Assembly (NCBI RefSeq): GCF_005222705.1
Contig: NZ_STGF01000006.1
Location: 1 to 64,000 of the forward strand
Direction: 5' to 3'
Origin: Paenibacillus sp. SY21-1
GTDB taxonomy: Bacteria; Bacillota; Bacilli; Paenibacillales; Paenibacillaceae
DNA: 64,000 bases
The translations under genes were made by a program, and so were the position numbers. Below, piece after piece: positions 26,496 to 36,464 of this stretch. The notes under the pieces are model-generated. The model was not told the DNA's origin. It saw only the letters and a list, made by a program, of their open reading frames with translations, and did no database searches. Numbering within the stretch: position 1 is the stretch's first letter; every line of letters begins with the position of its first letter.

Positions 26496-28016
26496 ATGCA
26501 AATGCAACAAAAGAAGAATAGTCTGATGCTGTGGTTATCTGCATCAGCTGTGTTGCTGAATATACTCATTTATTCTGCTGCGCACTTAGTTAGCCCGGTT
26601 CAACATATGGCTGTACATGGAACCGCTTTTAAGATGACTCCCGCTCTTCTTAGCGGACAACTGACGCTTTTTGTGCTGCCCGTTATGACTTTACTCTATG
26701 CTCTTTATCTCTTTATGGGGAATAAAGGGAATAGACTTATTCCTATGCTTAATACGTTAACGTTAACCTTTTGCAGCATATCCATTATTAGCGGGAGCGG
26801 AGGCAGTGTTGAATTTCATTTTTCGATCTTTATGGTTTTAGCTGCTGCTGCCTATTACGATCAAATCAAGCTTATTGTTTTAATGACCAGTTTATTTGCT
26901 ATTCAACACGCTGCAGGTTTTTTATGGTTTCCAGAGTTGGTTTTCGGGTCCCATCAGTACTCGTTTCTAATGGTCTGCATCCATGCTGTATTTTTAATAC
27001 TAACTGCAAGCGCAACGATCTGGCAAATTCACTCCAAGCAAACAATCACACAACAGCTCGAAACGGCTAAGCAGGCTAAGGACGATAAAATAAATGAATT
27101 GCTGCAAGAAATTCAAAACATATCAAACCAGATTGACACCACTTCGAATAGCGTTTTGCTTTCTTCCAGCCAAGCGGTTAAGAATAATAAAGAAGTTCGT
27201 AACGTAAGCGAAGAAATTACAGGCGGGTTGGGGTCCCAAGCTTTGTCCATTCAATTAATTGAACAGAAGCTTCGAGATATTAATCAGGCTGTTCAACTAT
27301 CGCTTAATTCCTCAGCCCGTATGAATGAGAGTGCAATCTTGGCAGAAAAAATGGTTCTATCAAGCTATGAAACGATGGTTACGATGGGAAGCTTTATACA
27401 GAAGACATCGCAGGCAGTCAGTGACGTAGCCCAAATGATAGTGGACTTGCAACGCTCATTAGCATCTACGGAAGAGATGGTAGAGGAAATACAGGTATTG
27501 GCAGACAATACGAATTTATTGGCTCTCAATGCCTCCATTGAAGCAGCTAGGGCAGGAGAGCATGGAAGAGGCTTTTCCGTTGTAGCAGGAGAAGTACGGA
27601 AGCTCGCTGCGCAAAGCCGTGATACAGCCGTTAGCATTAAGGATACATTGGCAGTCATTTGGTCGGAAAGCAATCTGAGTTTCAGCCAGGTCGAAAGCGG
27701 GCAAAAGGTTGTTTATCAATCATTGGGATATATGGACACGCTGGCTCGTGAATTTGAACAGATGAAATTAACCATGGAAGAGCTCTTCCGTTACATTAAC
27801 AACATGAATAAGAGAATGATGTCCATTGAGAAAGGGACATCTGGCGTTACGACAGAAATGATGGAAATTTCAGCCGTTATTGAGGAAGGAATAGCTTCAA
27901 TGGAACATCTTACGGAAATCTGCGGAGAACAAATTCTCGAATCGGAGCAGGTAGATCATGAGATTAGGGAACTGACTCAATTGTCTGATAAATTGCAAAG
28001 AAATTTCAGCTCATAA
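26496..28016 (+). CDS. methyl-accepting chemotaxis protein with multi-pass membrane sensor
   Basis: A 506-residue chemoreceptor. Six hydrophobic helices fill the first 180 residues without a large outside loop, so the signal is probably sensed within the membrane. The cytoplasmic part is a long coiled coil with the conserved hairpin tip ([20 protein letters not shown], about residues 338-357) that contacts CheA and CheW. A TATAAT at 26441-26446 may be its -10 box. It is the first of five signalling genes running to 31802; a second ATG at 26502 is possible. Confidence 0.92.
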   Translation: MQMQQKKNSLMLWLSASAVLLNILIYSAAHLVSPVQHMAVHGTAFKMTPALLSGQLTLFVLPVMTLLYALYLFMGNKGNRLIPMLNTLTLTFCSISIISGSGGSVEFHFSIFMVLAAAAYYDQIKLIVLMTSLFAIQHAAGFLWFPELVFGSHQYSFLMVCIHAVFLILTASATIWQIHSKQTITQQLETAKQAKDDKINELLQEIQNISNQIDTTSNSVLLSSSQAVKNNKEVRNVSEEITGGLGSQALSIQLIEQKLRDINQAVQLSLNSSARMNESAILAEKMVLSSYETMVTMGSFIQKTSQAVSDVAQMIVDLQRSLASTEEMVEEIQVLADNTNLLALNASIEAARAGEHGRGFSVVAGEVRKLAAQSRDTAVSIKDTLAVIWSESNLSFSQVESGQKVVYQSLGYMDTLAREFEQMKLTMEELFRYINNMNKRMMSIEKGTSGVTTEMMEISAVIEEGIASMEHLTEICGEQILESEQVDHEIRELTQLSDKLQRNFSS

Positions 28017-28036
28017 TTTTATAAGGTGGGGAACGG

Positions 28037-30325
28037 ATGTTTACAAATCTTAAGGCGGTTGAACATGCATTTGCTGGATTGGAAGCTACTTCGATCGTGA
28101 TGAACATAAACGAAGAAGGAATCATTACTTATCTCAATGATCATTTTTGTGAAATATCAAAGTTTACTAAAGTTGAAATACTAGGCTTAAACTTTAAAGA
28201 CGTATACACTGGCATTCATGATTTTGGTGATTTGTGGGACAGTGTGAGTCGGGGACATGTCTGGAAAGGGGAAATAAGGAATTGCACGAAGGATGGCGGT
28301 GACTACTGGCTGCATATAACCATCGTACCTTTTAAGAATGACAGCGATCTGGATTTTCAGTATGTAACCATCGGTACAGATATTACTTCGCGCAAACGCA
28401 ATGAGAAGGCATTGGCTAAGACTATGGATAATTTAAGAGATATCGAGAATGCCCTTGATGCATCATCTATTGTTGCCATAACGGACCCCAAGGGTGTGAT
28501 CACTTATGTAAATGAGAAATTTTGTGAAATCTCTAAATACGATCGTGATGAATTAATAGGAAAGACACATCGTGTCATTAACTCCGGTTATCATTCTAAA
28601 TTGTTTTTTAAAACCATGTGGGAAACGATCAAGCAAGGACGCGTCTGGCAAGGCGAGGTGAAGAACCGAGCCAAGGATGGCAGCGAATATTGGATGCATA
28701 CCACCATCGTTCCTTTTCTTAATGAAAATAACATTCCTCGCCAATTTATTTCAATTCGTACGAATATTACGGATAGAGTGAATGCAGAAACGGCACTCGC
28801 TGAACGGACGACTCAGTTGGCTAAAGCACATGATGAGGCCATAAAGGCGAGCCTCATTAAGAGCCAATTTTTAGCGAACATGAGTCATGAATTGCGTACT
28901 CCGTTAAATGCAATTATCGGTTACAGTGAAATGTTGCAGGAGGAGGCGGAAGAGAGCGGAGACTCTTCCCTGGTGAGTGATTTATCCAGAATTAGTAAAG
29001 CCGGGAATCATCTCCTTGCCCTCATTAATGATATTCTGGACATATCCAAGATTGAAGCCGGCAAGATGGAGCTTCATATGGAAACCTGCCGGGTAACCGA
29101 TTTAATTCAGGATGTAATGACAACCATTGGACCGTTAGTAGAGGGAAAGGGTAACCGATTACAATTAAACTGCAGAGCAAATGGAGAAATTACGGCAGAT
29201 ATTACAAAGCTTAGGCAAATTTTGATCAATTTATTAAGTAATGCCAACAAGTTTACCGAGGATGGCTTCATTGAGTTTGAAGTCTATAGGGAATTCAGAA
29301 ATGATCAGCCTGGCTATTTATTTAGCGTTCGGGATACGGGCATTGGCATGACAATGGAGCAGTTGGATAAGCTGTTCCAACCCTTTACACAAGCGGATAC
29401 ATCCACTACGCGAAAATATGGCGGAACAGGACTTGGACTTGCAATTAGCAAAAGGTTCAGTGAAATTATGAAGGGGGATATCGGGGTAGAAAGCACCTAT
29501 GGCAAGGGGACGACCTTTACATGCTGGCTGCCTACCGAATTGCCGAACCTATCTCCGGCAGAGACTGCTGGGGTTATCGATACGATAGACGAGAATGGCT
29601 TGACCAGCATTCTACTCATAGACGATGAGGAGTTAAATAGAGATTTGCTGGAGCGTTACATTAGCAGAAGAGATTGGAAGGTTGCTTATGCCGATAATGG
29701 AGCGGACGGTCTAAGACTTGCGAGAAGGCTGCGTCCCAAAGTGATATGTCTCGACATTTTAATGCCGGATATGGATGGCTGGAGCGTGCTTGCCGCACTG
29801 AAGGAAGATGCAGATTTGATGCAAATTCCGGTCGTCATATGGTCAATGACAAGTGACAGACAGAGGGGCTTTACGCTTGGAGCATCCGAGTTTTTGATGA
29901 AACCGGTACAAAGAGATCAAATGATTATGGTAATGGATAAATATGTCCACAATCGAAAGGACCATGAGGTTCTTGTCATCGAGGATGATTCTTCAGCAAG
30001 CGAGTTAGTGGCAAGATTGCTTCGAATGGAAGGATACAGCGTAACCCTTGCTCCAAATGGACTTGCTGCGCTTTCCTATATTTCTAAAAAGATGCCTGCT
30101 TTAGTTTTGCTTGATCTGATGATGCCGGATATGGATGGCTTTGAGTTTATTGACGAGCTGAAAAAATTGGATGTGTGGAACGAGGTTCCAGTGGTTGTGC
30201 TGACCAGCAAGGCCATATCGGACGAGGATCGAGGCCGGCTGAACGGGTATGTAAAAAGTATCATACAAAAGAACGCCTTTAATCCACAAACGTTATTGTT
30301 AAAAATTCAAAATTATCTTTCTTGA
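28037..30325 (+). CDS. hybrid histidine kinase, PAS-PAS-HisKA-HATPase-REC-REC
   Basis: A 762-residue soluble kinase. Two similar PAS domains with PAC ends (about 8-122 and 137-250; both have YLN/YVNE-FCEISK and WxGEIxNxxKDG) may bind a cofactor or small molecule. The HisKA box MSHELRTPLNAI is intact, followed by N, G1 and G2 boxes (NLLSNANKF, DTGIGM, GGTGLGL). Two receivers follow, with Asp in CLDILMP and LLDLMMP. With no membrane segment, input must be cytoplasmic, perhaps from the chemoreceptor encoded 20 bases upstream. Confidence 0.93.
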   Translation: MFTNLKAVEHAFAGLEATSIVMNINEEGIITYLNDHFCEISKFTKVEILGLNFKDVYTGIHDFGDLWDSVSRGHVWKGEIRNCTKDGGDYWLHITIVPFKNDSDLDFQYVTIGTDITSRKRNEKALAKTMDNLRDIENALDASSIVAITDPKGVITYVNEKFCEISKYDRDELIGKTHRVINSGYHSKLFFKTMWETIKQGRVWQGEVKNRAKDGSEYWMHTTIVPFLNENNIPRQFISIRTNITDRVNAETALAERTTQLAKAHDEAIKASLIKSQFLANMSHELRTPLNAIIGYSEMLQEEAEESGDSSLVSDLSRISKAGNHLLALINDILDISKIEAGKMELHMETCRVTDLIQDVMTTIGPLVEGKGNRLQLNCRANGEITADITKLRQILINLLSNANKFTEDGFIEFEVYREFRNDQPGYLFSVRDTGIGMTMEQLDKLFQPFTQADTSTTRKYGGTGLGLAISKRFSEIMKGDIGVESTYGKGTTFTCWLPTELPNLSPAETAGVIDTIDENGLTSILLIDDEELNRDLLERYISRRDWKVAYADNGADGLRLARRLRPKVICLDILMPDMDGWSVLAALKEDADLMQIPVVIWSMTSDRQRGFTLGASEFLMKPVQRDQMIMVMDKYVHNRKDHEVLVIEDDSSASELVARLLRMEGYSVTLAPNGLAALSYISKKMPALVLLDLMMPDMDGFEFIDELKKLDVWNEVPVVVLTSKAISDEDRGRLNGYVKSIIQKNAFNPQTLLLKIQNYLS

Positions 30326-30330
30326 TCCAA

Positions 30331-30783
30331 ATGGCTAAAGTGAGGAGGGTGGAGAATCTGATTAAAACGATATTATTGGTTGAAGATAACGAGATGAACA
30401 GAGATATGCTGAGTCGAAGACTGACTCGTAAAGGGTTCAGAGTCATCACTGCCGAGAATGGTCAGCAAGGTGTAACATTGACTGAAGCAGAGCGGCCCGA
30501 TCTTATTTTGATGGACATGAGCTTACCCATTATGGACGGCTGGGAGGCTACGCGTATTCTTAAAAACTCCATTCATTATAGGGAGATTCCCATTATCGCC
30601 TTAACTGCTCATGCAATGGAGAGTGATAAGAATAGAGCGTTCAAGGAAGGTTGCGACGACTTTGATACCAAACCGGTAGTATTAGAGCGCTTGCTTAATA
30701 AAATGCAGCACTTATTAAATCGATCCGCTTCTTCTTTGGATGGAGGGCATCAGTGTCTACACAAAGCCTGGCCAAAATATTAA
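30331..30783 (+). CDS. single-domain response regulator (CheY/DivK-like)
   Basis: About 150 residues forming one receiver domain: acidic pair LVEDNE, phospho-accepting Asp in LMDMSLP, Thr in ALTAHA and Lys in TKP. There is no output domain, so it may relay phosphate or act by protein contact. The start is uncertain: a strong AGGAGG site at 30343-30348 would suit a non-ATG start near 30360, while the ATG at 30331 lacks a good site. The next gene begins inside its 3' end. Confidence 0.85.
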   Translation: MAKVRRVENLIKTILLVEDNEMNRDMLSRRLTRKGFRVITAENGQQGVTLTEAERPDLILMDMSLPIMDGWEATRILKNSIHYREIPIIALTAHAMESDKNRAFKEGCDDFDTKPVVLERLLNKMQHLLNRSASSLDGGHQCLHKAWPKY

Positions 30784-31802
30784 TTGTTGATGATCAGGAA
30801 TACAACATACACTTATTGGAGCGAATTCTCCAAAGAGCGGGCTTCAAGCATATACACAGCAGGATGGACGCAACGCATATCCTACAATACTTGGTCGAGA
30901 TCAAACCAGATATTATCTTGCTTGACTTGCACATGCCTGGTATTGACGGAATTCAAGCGATACAGCTCATAAGGCAGCATATTGGAGCTGACGACTATTT
31001 ACCGGTGCTGATGCTTACCGCAGACCATACCAAAGAAGCAAAACAAAATGGGCTAAAAGCTGGAGTCAATGACTTTCTTAATAAGCCATATGATCGAATG
31101 GAAGTTGTGCTTCGCATAAACAATCTATTAAAGACGCGTGAGCTGCACAAGCAAATTTCAGAGCACAATCAAAAGTTGGAGGAGAGAGTCCAGCATCGAA
31201 CGGAGCAGCTGCAGAAGGCCAAAATGGAAATTCTGCGATTGTTTGGGCGCGCAGCAGAATATCGAGACGATATGACAGGTATGCATACGCAACGCGTAGG
31301 GATATTATCTGAGCGAATTGCACAGCGTTTGGAGCTGCCAGCCAAACAGGTTGCATTAATCGGAAAGGCTGCGCCTCTTCATGACGTGGGAAAGATCGGC
31401 ATTCCCGATCATATTTTGCTGAAAACAGGCCGATTCGATCCTCATGAATTTGACCAGATGAAATTGCATACGATTATTGGCGCCAAAATATTGGAAGGAA
31501 GCTCATTTGATGTGCTGAGAACAGCCGAAATTATTTCACATTACCATCATGAGAAATGGGATGGGACGGGATACCCTGAAGGCTTAAAGGGAGAGGAGAT
31601 CCCATTGGAAGCGCGTATTGTTGCACTTGCAGACTTTTATGATGCATTGATCCATGAGCGTCCGTACAAAAAAGCGTGGACGTCTTCGGAAGCGATTGAA
31701 GAGATTATCAAGCAAAACGGGCAGCATTTCGATCCTAAGGTAGTAGAGGCATTTTTAAACGAAATGAATCAAGGCTTGAATGTAGACCATAACCTTTTTT
31801 GA
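30753..31802 (+). CDS. response regulator with HD-GYP domain (cyclic di-GMP phosphodiesterase type)
   Basis: A 349-residue protein: receiver (1-125, Asp in LLDLHMP), a coiled-coil linker (about 130-160), then an HD-GYP domain with HDVGKIGIPD, a second His pair in SHYHHEKWDGTGYP and HERPYKKAW. The family hydrolyses cyclic di-GMP, linking this block to motility or surface behaviour. The GTG start at 30753 has GGAGG 7 bases upstream and overlaps the preceding gene by 31 bases. Confidence 0.92.
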   Translation: MSTQSLAKILIVDDQEYNIHLLERILQRAGFKHIHSRMDATHILQYLVEIKPDIILLDLHMPGIDGIQAIQLIRQHIGADDYLPVLMLTADHTKEAKQNGLKAGVNDFLNKPYDRMEVVLRINNLLKTRELHKQISEHNQKLEERVQHRTEQLQKAKMEILRLFGRAAEYRDDMTGMHTQRVGILSERIAQRLELPAKQVALIGKAAPLHDVGKIGIPDHILLKTGRFDPHEFDQMKLHTIIGAKILEGSSFDVLRTAEIISHYHHEKWDGTGYPEGLKGEEIPLEARIVALADFYDALIHERPYKKAWTSSEAIEEIIKQNGQHFDPKVVEAFLNEMNQGLNVDHNLF

Positions 31803-31879
31803 CGATAGTCTGTAAAATACCCTCTCCAAAAATATCTGCTCTGAATAGAGTAAGGTACAAGCAAATGGAGGTGGGCACA

Positions 31880-32281
31880 TTGATTCAGTTAAGCGGAATC
31901 GTCGGCGGGACCAGTAAAACGCAAATTGCCGTTACACCCGGGAATTATGAACCGCTGCAGCAGATCGTTTTTAAGGTCAAAAAGGGTCAAAAGCTGATTT
32001 TGAAAAATCTGAACTTTTTGTTGGAAGAGCCGTCCCTGGTGTTCAGAATTCAGCTTTTTCCGGTTCCAGGTACTTATTACGAGGCAAAAGGCGGAAGCGG
32101 TGATGTGAGACCGAATAAAGTGCTGGTTCATAACACTACAGGCTCGGACAAAACATTTATCCTTTTGATTACGGCTGTAAATACGACCCAAAGAACCAAA
32201 TATATCACTCGTTCGGACAGCTGGCGCCTTGTTCTGCAACGGAAAAGCTGCAATAGACCAAAACGATGCAACAAACGCTAG
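31880..32281 (+). CDS. hypothetical protein
   Basis: A 133-residue soluble protein with alternating hydrophobic residues that suggest a beta sandwich, and a basic, Cys-containing tail. The TTG at 31880 is preferred because GGAGGTG sits 6 bases upstream; an ATG at 31865 overlaps that site. No motif recognised. It is followed by a strong terminator and precedes the cotJ operon, so it may also be sporulation-linked, but nothing shows this. Confidence 0.5.
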   Translation: MIQLSGIVGGTSKTQIAVTPGNYEPLQQIVFKVKKGQKLILKNLNFLLEEPSLVFRIQLFPVPGTYYEAKGGSGDVRPNKVLVHNTTGSDKTFILLITAVNTTQRTKYITRSDSWRLVLQRKSCNRPKRCNKR

Positions 32282-32313
32282 CGGAAACTAAAGATCACTT
32301 GGTATGAAGCGGG

Positions 32314-32352
32314 CTGTCCTTAAAGTCGTAAATGACTCGGGACAGTTTTTTT
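32314..32352 (+). terminator. intrinsic terminator
   Basis: CTGTCC and GGACAG form the outer stem with AGTC/GACT inside, followed by seven T. Confidence 0.88.
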
Positions 32353-32466
32353 ATTTTGCAATGGCATACGTAGCAAGCTATAAAACGGGTTTTTTGTGCG
32401 ACTCATAATGTCCAACCACTCCTTCATACGATTTAAGGATAACGGTGTCCGGGAGGAACATACCTA

Positions 32467-32691
32467 ATGACGAACAGTCAGTATCGATATTACCGTCCAT
32501 TTATTGGCCCCTACGATCCATGTCCGCCTATTGAAATCAAAAGCTATAACGTGCCGCCGCAACTCTTTATTTCCTTTCAGCCTGCGGATTTGCCTCAATT
32601 TAAGCCGCATGAGGCATTGAAATATGGGACGCTGTGGCCGGCTCTCTATGCTCCTTATCCCGATCCATTATCTATTTCCAAAGGCAGGTGA
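32467..32691 (+). CDS. cotJA: spore coat protein CotJA
   Basis: A 74-residue protein rich in Pro and Tyr (YRPFIGPYDPCPP, LKYGTLWPALYAPYP), matching CotJA. It is first of three tightly packed genes in the order cotJA-cotJB-cotJC, which is diagnostic. In B. subtilis these are made in the mother cell under sigma-E and end up in the spore coat. GGAGGAA precedes the start. Its TGA overlaps the cotJB ATG. No sigma-E promoter could be assigned with confidence in the 100 bases upstream. Confidence 0.92.
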   Translation: MTNSQYRYYRPFIGPYDPCPPIEIKSYNVPPQLFISFQPADLPQFKPHEALKYGTLWPALYAPYPDPLSISKGR

Positions 32692-32960
32692 TGATCTTGT
32701 CATTTGTGCCCGACAACGACTATTACAAAATTCTGCATGACCTGCAGGCTGCCGATTTTGTTCTAGTTGAGTTAACGCTGTATTTGGATACGCACCCTGA
32801 AGATCAAAACGCCCTTCAGCAGTTTAATCAGTTTTCGCTTCTTCGCAAGCAGATTGCTGAGCGGTATGAGGAGAAATATGGGCCATTAATGGGCTTCGGC
32901 CATAGCCGTCCGCAAGAGAGCTGGAAGTGGAAGGAAGCTCCTTGGCCTTGGCAAGTATAG
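32691..32960 (+). CDS. cotJB: spore coat protein CotJB
   Basis: An 89-residue helical protein (YYKILHDLQAADFVLVELTLYLDTHP...ALQQF) that ends in a Trp/Pro-rich tail. Length, composition and position between cotJA and cotJC identify it. The start at 32691 forms an ATGA overlap with cotJA. CotJB is needed for the coat assembly of this set; its molecular role is unknown. Confidence 0.9.
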   Translation: MILSFVPDNDYYKILHDLQAADFVLVELTLYLDTHPEDQNALQQFNQFSLLRKQIAERYEEKYGPLMGFGHSRPQESWKWKEAPWPWQV

Positions 32961-33002
32961 AGGGAAGCCGTATAACCGATTTATTTCAAAGGGGGGAAAA
33001 GG

Positions 33003-33572
33003 ATGTGGGTCTATGAGAAAAAGCTTCAATATCCGGTTCGGGTCAGCAAATGTGATCCCATGATGGCCAAGTATTTAAGCGAGCAATACGGAGGGGCGGA
33101 CGGCGAGCTTGCCGCCGCTTTGCGTTATTTAAATCAACGATATACAATACCGGATAAAGTTGTCGGCTTGCTTACAGACATTGGCACAGAGGAATTCGCC
33201 CACCTCGAGATGATCGCGACTATGATCTACAAGCTGACGAAGGACGCGACGCCGGAGCAGTTGAAGGCAGCGGGGCTTGGGGATCATTATGCGAACCATG
33301 ACAAAGCGCTTTTTTATCATAATGCATCCGGCGTTCCTTGGACAGCCTCCTATATCGCGGCTAAAGGCGATCCGATCGCCGATTTATACGAGGATATTGC
33401 TGCTGAAGAGAAGGCAAGGGCTACTTATCAGTGGCTCATTGATATGACGGATGATGTTGATTTACAGGATAGCTTAAAGTATTTGCGTGAACGGGAAATC
33501 GTACATTCCATGCGTTTCCGTGAAGCCGTGGAAATATTAAAGGAGAAACAAGACCAAAAAATCTTTTTTTAA
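33003..33572 (+). CDS. cotJC: spore coat protein CotJC, manganese-catalase-like
   Basis: A 189-residue ferritin-like four-helix protein of the manganese catalase family. Likely di-metal ligands lie in GELAAAL, TEEFAHLE, AAEEKAR and REIVHSMRF. It lacks the long extensions of classic manganese catalases, as usual for CotJC. A GGGGGG-containing site precedes the ATG. It may help protect the spore from peroxide, although in B. subtilis its enzymatic activity is not well established. Confidence 0.92.
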   Translation: MWVYEKKLQYPVRVSKCDPMMAKYLSEQYGGADGELAAALRYLNQRYTIPDKVVGLLTDIGTEEFAHLEMIATMIYKLTKDATPEQLKAAGLGDHYANHDKALFYHNASGVPWTASYIAAKGDPIADLYEDIAAEEKARATYQWLIDMTDDVDLQDSLKYLREREIVHSMRFREAVEILKEKQDQKIFF

Positions 33573-33645
33573 AGCTTCAAGTGATACCTGCGTTTCCGCT
33601 AATCCTGTTGATTAAGAATTTTTTTCGATGAAATTTCAGCTCTGT

Positions 33646-33670
33646 AAGTGAACCTCCCTTAGGTTCACTT
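33646..33670. repeat. perfect inverted repeat after cotJC
   Basis: AAGTGAACCT and AGGTTCACTT with a 5-base loop. No T-run follows, so it may be a weak terminator, an mRNA-stabilising hairpin or a protein site. The rest of 33573-33775 has no coding signal. Confidence 0.5.
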
Positions 33671-33775
33671 GAATGGCGAGGAAGAAAAGTGGTGTAATTC
33701 GGCAGAGGTACAATTCTACGCGCGATAACTGTTCTGCTTATGGCCTCATCCATGCTTGCCTTAATCTCTATTTAT

Positions 33776-33826
33776 AAAAAAAGACTGCGCCAAGTTATCT
33801 GACGATGAACTCGGCACAGTCTTTTT
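33776..33826. terminator. bidirectional intrinsic terminator
   Basis: AAAAGACTGcGCC and GGCaCAGTCTTTT flank a 21-base loop, with A and T runs on the outside, so it could end transcription in both directions. Confidence 0.8.
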
Positions 33827-33842
33827 CGCTGCTGTGCGGAAG

Positions 33843-34046
33843 CTAGTTGCTCCAGTATTTTTCGATAATGGCATTGCGACCCGAATATTCTCGGGATTCT
33901 TTATAGTGAGCCGGATTTTTTCGGTGATAGTTCTGATGGTACTCCTCTGCGGGGTAGAATACAGAAGCCTCTTCAATCTCGATAGCGATTGGTTTGTCAA
34001 AACGACCGCTATGACCAAGCGCTTCTTTGGACTGAACCGCTAACAA
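33843..34046 (-). pseudogene. msrA: C-terminal fragment of peptide methionine sulfoxide reductase MsrA
   Basis: The 67 codons read SKEALGHSGRFDKPIA, EASVFYPAEEYHQNY and KNPAHYKESREYSGR, the unmistakable C-terminal half of MsrA. The N-terminal half with the catalytic GCFWC cysteine is absent; the sequence beyond 34046 is AT-rich and noncoding. A TTG with GAGGAG upstream could still start a 67-residue peptide, but it cannot reduce methionine sulfoxide. The family's terminator remains just downstream. I read it as a gene remnant. Confidence 0.8.
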
Positions 34047-34167
34047 GCGCTGCTCCTCATTATGATATAAAATACAGTTACATTATAATCACATTTTTTC
34101 ATCAAGTCCATAGATGCACCGTATTTGTATTATATTTAGTTATATTTAGATATAGATAGTAAGGGGG

Positions 34168-35217
34168 TTATTCCATTTCCATTGTACGGATGTCGATCAC
34201 AAAGCGATATCTGACGTCTGAGGCAAGCACGCGCTCCCAGGCTTCATCGATTTGGTTGGCGGAAACAATCTCGATTTCAGGCGTTATGCGGTGTTCGGCG
34301 CAAAAGTCGAGCATTTCCTGCGTTTCACGTATGCCTCCAATCATGGAACCGGCAAATGAACGGCGATTCTGGATCAGCGAAAACACCTGAACAGACAATG
34401 GCTCGGCAGGCGCGCCGACATTTACCAAGGTTCCATCCACCGCCAGCAAAGACAGGAAGGCATTCAGATCGATTTCCGCACTCACGGTATTCAGGATAAG
34501 ATCGAAGGCGCCCGCCAATTGCTGAAACGTCACAGGATCATTGGTGGCATAAAAATAGTCCGCGCCAAGACGCAATCCGTCTTCTTGTTTCTTGAGAGAT
34601 TGAGATAATACAGTAACCTCTGCCCCCATAGCGTGAGCGAGCTTAACCGCCATATGTCCGAGTCCGCCAAGCCCGATAACGGCTATTTTCTTGCCGGGAG
34701 CAGCACCCCAACGTCGCAGCGGCGAGTACGTTGTAATGCCTGCGCAAAGGAGCGGGGCAGCGGCGTCAAGCTCAATCCCCTCAGGAATGCTGACGACAAA
34801 CGCTTCCGTTACGACGATGTGGGTAGAATATCCCCCTTGCGTATAATGGCCGTATTTATCTATGGCCCCATACGTGCCTGTCATGCCATGAAGACAGTAT
34901 TGCTCCTCACCATGATTACAGTTAACGCATTGCCCGCAGGAGTCAACCATGCAGCCAACCCCTACCCGGTCGCCAACGGCAAACTTTGTAACGTCCGAGC
35001 CCACCTGGATGACAATTCCGGCGATTTCGTGACCTGGAACAAGCGGATAGTTAACCGGTCCCCAGTCGCCGCGAGCGGTATGGATGTCGGAATGGCAAAT
35101 GCCTGCGTATTTAATTTCAATGTGTACGTCATGGGGTTGAAGCTCTCTGCGCTCGATTGTTGTGAGCTGAAACGGCCCTTGCGGACTGAATGTGGCACGT
35201 GCATTAGTTTGAATCAT
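34168..35217 (-). CDS. zinc-dependent alcohol dehydrogenase, YahK/AdhA type
   Basis: A 349-residue cytoplasmic NAD(P)H-linked alcohol/aldehyde dehydrogenase. The catalytic zinc ligands are in ICHSDIH and GHE, the structural zinc cysteines in [15 protein letters not shown], and the nucleotide-binding motif is [13 protein letters not shown]. Length and motifs match the cinnamyl-alcohol-dehydrogenase-like subgroup that reduces aldehydes with NADPH. AGGAGG lies 7 bases before the ATG. It is downstream of an MFS exporter gene in the same direction (74-base gap), so the two may form an aldehyde or drug defence unit. Confidence 0.92.
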   Translation of the reverse strand: MIQTNARATFSPQGPFQLTTIERRELQPHDVHIEIKYAGICHSDIHTARGDWGPVNYPLVPGHEIAGIVIQVGSDVTKFAVGDRVGVGCMVDSCGQCVNCNHGEEQYCLHGMTGTYGAIDKYGHYTQGGYSTHIVVTEAFVVSIPEGIELDAAAPLLCAGITTYSPLRRWGAAPGKKIAVIGLGGLGHMAVKLAHAMGAEVTVLSQSLKKQEDGLRLGADYFYATNDPVTFQQLAGAFDLILNTVSAEIDLNAFLSLLAVDGTLVNVGAPAEPLSVQVFSLIQNRRSFAGSMIGGIRETQEMLDFCAEHRITPEIEIVSANQIDEAWERVLASDVRYRFVIDIRTMEME

Positions 35218-35291
35218 TTGTCAGCCTCCTGATCGGTGTGATATGTCATTTTCAAAGATGGTGATAAGCCGATATTTAACGCCAATTCTCT

Positions 35292-36464
35292 TTAACCGGC
35301 GAGCTGCCGGGCGGGAGCACTCCAGTGTTTTCTTAAAAATAAGACTGCGAAGCAAAACAGCAGGGATAGCAATCCTACCAGCAAGACGTAGGAGGTCCCC
35401 CATTCAGCGATAAATAACCCCCCTGCAGCCGCGCCAAGCGTCGTACCAATATTACAGGCTGATATAAATAGTCCATTGGCAAATTCAGGCGCTTCGGGCG
35501 CTGATGAGGCTATCAAATATTGATTGATATTCGCCATCAGCCCTCCGGCCAATATTCCCCAGAAAAAAGTTAAAACAGCCGTCGGTACGGCTAACGGTCC
35601 AGCAAATAGCACAAGGATATATACAATGCCAAGCAGCAAGGGAAATAGAAGGATAGATTTGGCTGCATGATGCGTAAGCAGCTTCCCTGCAACAAGGTTT
35701 CCAATGATATTGGCCCCGCCAAAGATGAATAACGTTACACTTACCGTATTCGGGCTCATTTGGGTCACTGTTTTCAGATATTCGGCAAAATAACTGTACA
35801 CGCCAAATATAGCTGAGTTGATCAATATGACCGTCAAAATGGAGAACCACAAAACGGGCCTTTTCAGTACGGAAAATTGCGCTCCATAGGATTGCTTTTC
35901 CTTAACCGGCATAGAAGGGACAAACAGCAAAGTTGCAACGAAGACAAGGGCATTTACAATTGCAAAAAACGCCATCGCCATATCGAACGATACGGCATGA
36001 TTAATATAGCTCGCGATGGGCACACCGGCTACCATGCCGGCAGAAACACCGATAAATACTTTAGCCACCGCTTTAGGCGCTTCTTCTTTGCTGACGGAGG
36101 AAGCGGCTGCGGTAAATGCCAAGGAACAATAAACGGGATGAAAAAGAGCCGGCATGATGCGAGCAATAAGCAAAACGGAAAAGTGGGTCGTAAATAAGGA
36201 GATCAGGTTGCCCGCAACGAAAACGCCCAGCACAAGCAGCATGACCTTTTTACGATTCATTCCGGAAAATAATAACGGCATCGTTGGCCCGGATATAGCG
36301 ATCGTAAGGGCAAAAAGACTTACCAGCCATCCTGCCTTTGATATGCTGACATTAAATTGTTCAGAAATGGTTGGCAATAACCCGATTACGCCCATCTCGG
36401 TGTTTAGGATGCCGAATACGCCAACAGATAAGATAAAAATGAATAAATGGTTTCGTTGAGCCAA
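35292..36464 (-). CDS. major facilitator superfamily exporter, DHA1 (AraJ/YdhP-like)
   Basis: A 390-residue transporter with about twelve membrane helices. The opening GILNTEMGVIGLLPTISEQF and the loop-2/3 segment SGMNRKKVMLL are typical of the DHA1 drug-proton antiporter group. It starts with TTG at 36464, with AGGAG 8 bases upstream. The dehydrogenase gene follows. Likely exports small toxic compounds; the substrate is not evident. Confidence 0.9.
   Translation of the reverse strand: MAQRNHLFIFILSVGVFGILNTEMGVIGLLPTISEQFNVSISKAGWLVSLFALTIAISGPTMPLLFSGMNRKKVMLLVLGVFVAGNLISLFTTHFSVLLIARIMPALFHPVYCSLAFTAAASSVSKEEAPKAVAKVFIGVSAGMVAGVPIASYINHAVSFDMAMAFFAIVNALVFVATLLFVPSMPVKEKQSYGAQFSVLKRPVLWFSILTVILINSAIFGVYSYFAEYLKTVTQMSPNTVSVTLFIFGGANIIGNLVAGKLLTHHAAKSILLFPLLLGIVYILVLFAGPLAVPTAVLTFFWGILAGGLMANINQYLIASSAPEAPEFANGLFISACNIGTTLGAAAGGLFIAEWGTSYVLLVGLLSLLFCFAVLFLRKHWSAPARQLAG

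Noticed and set aside
32360..32460. Sigma-E promoter for cotJA
   Set aside because: CATA-like -10 candidates are present but no -35 match lies at correct spacing.
33646..33670. Perfect inverted repeat as a rho-independent terminator of cotJC
   Set aside because: No T-run on either side, so only reported as a repeat.
33834..34043. Hydrophobic 69-codon plus-strand frame between cotJC and the dehydrogenase
   Set aside because: It is the antisense of the MsrA fragment and has no ribosome-binding site; the minus-strand reading matches a known family.
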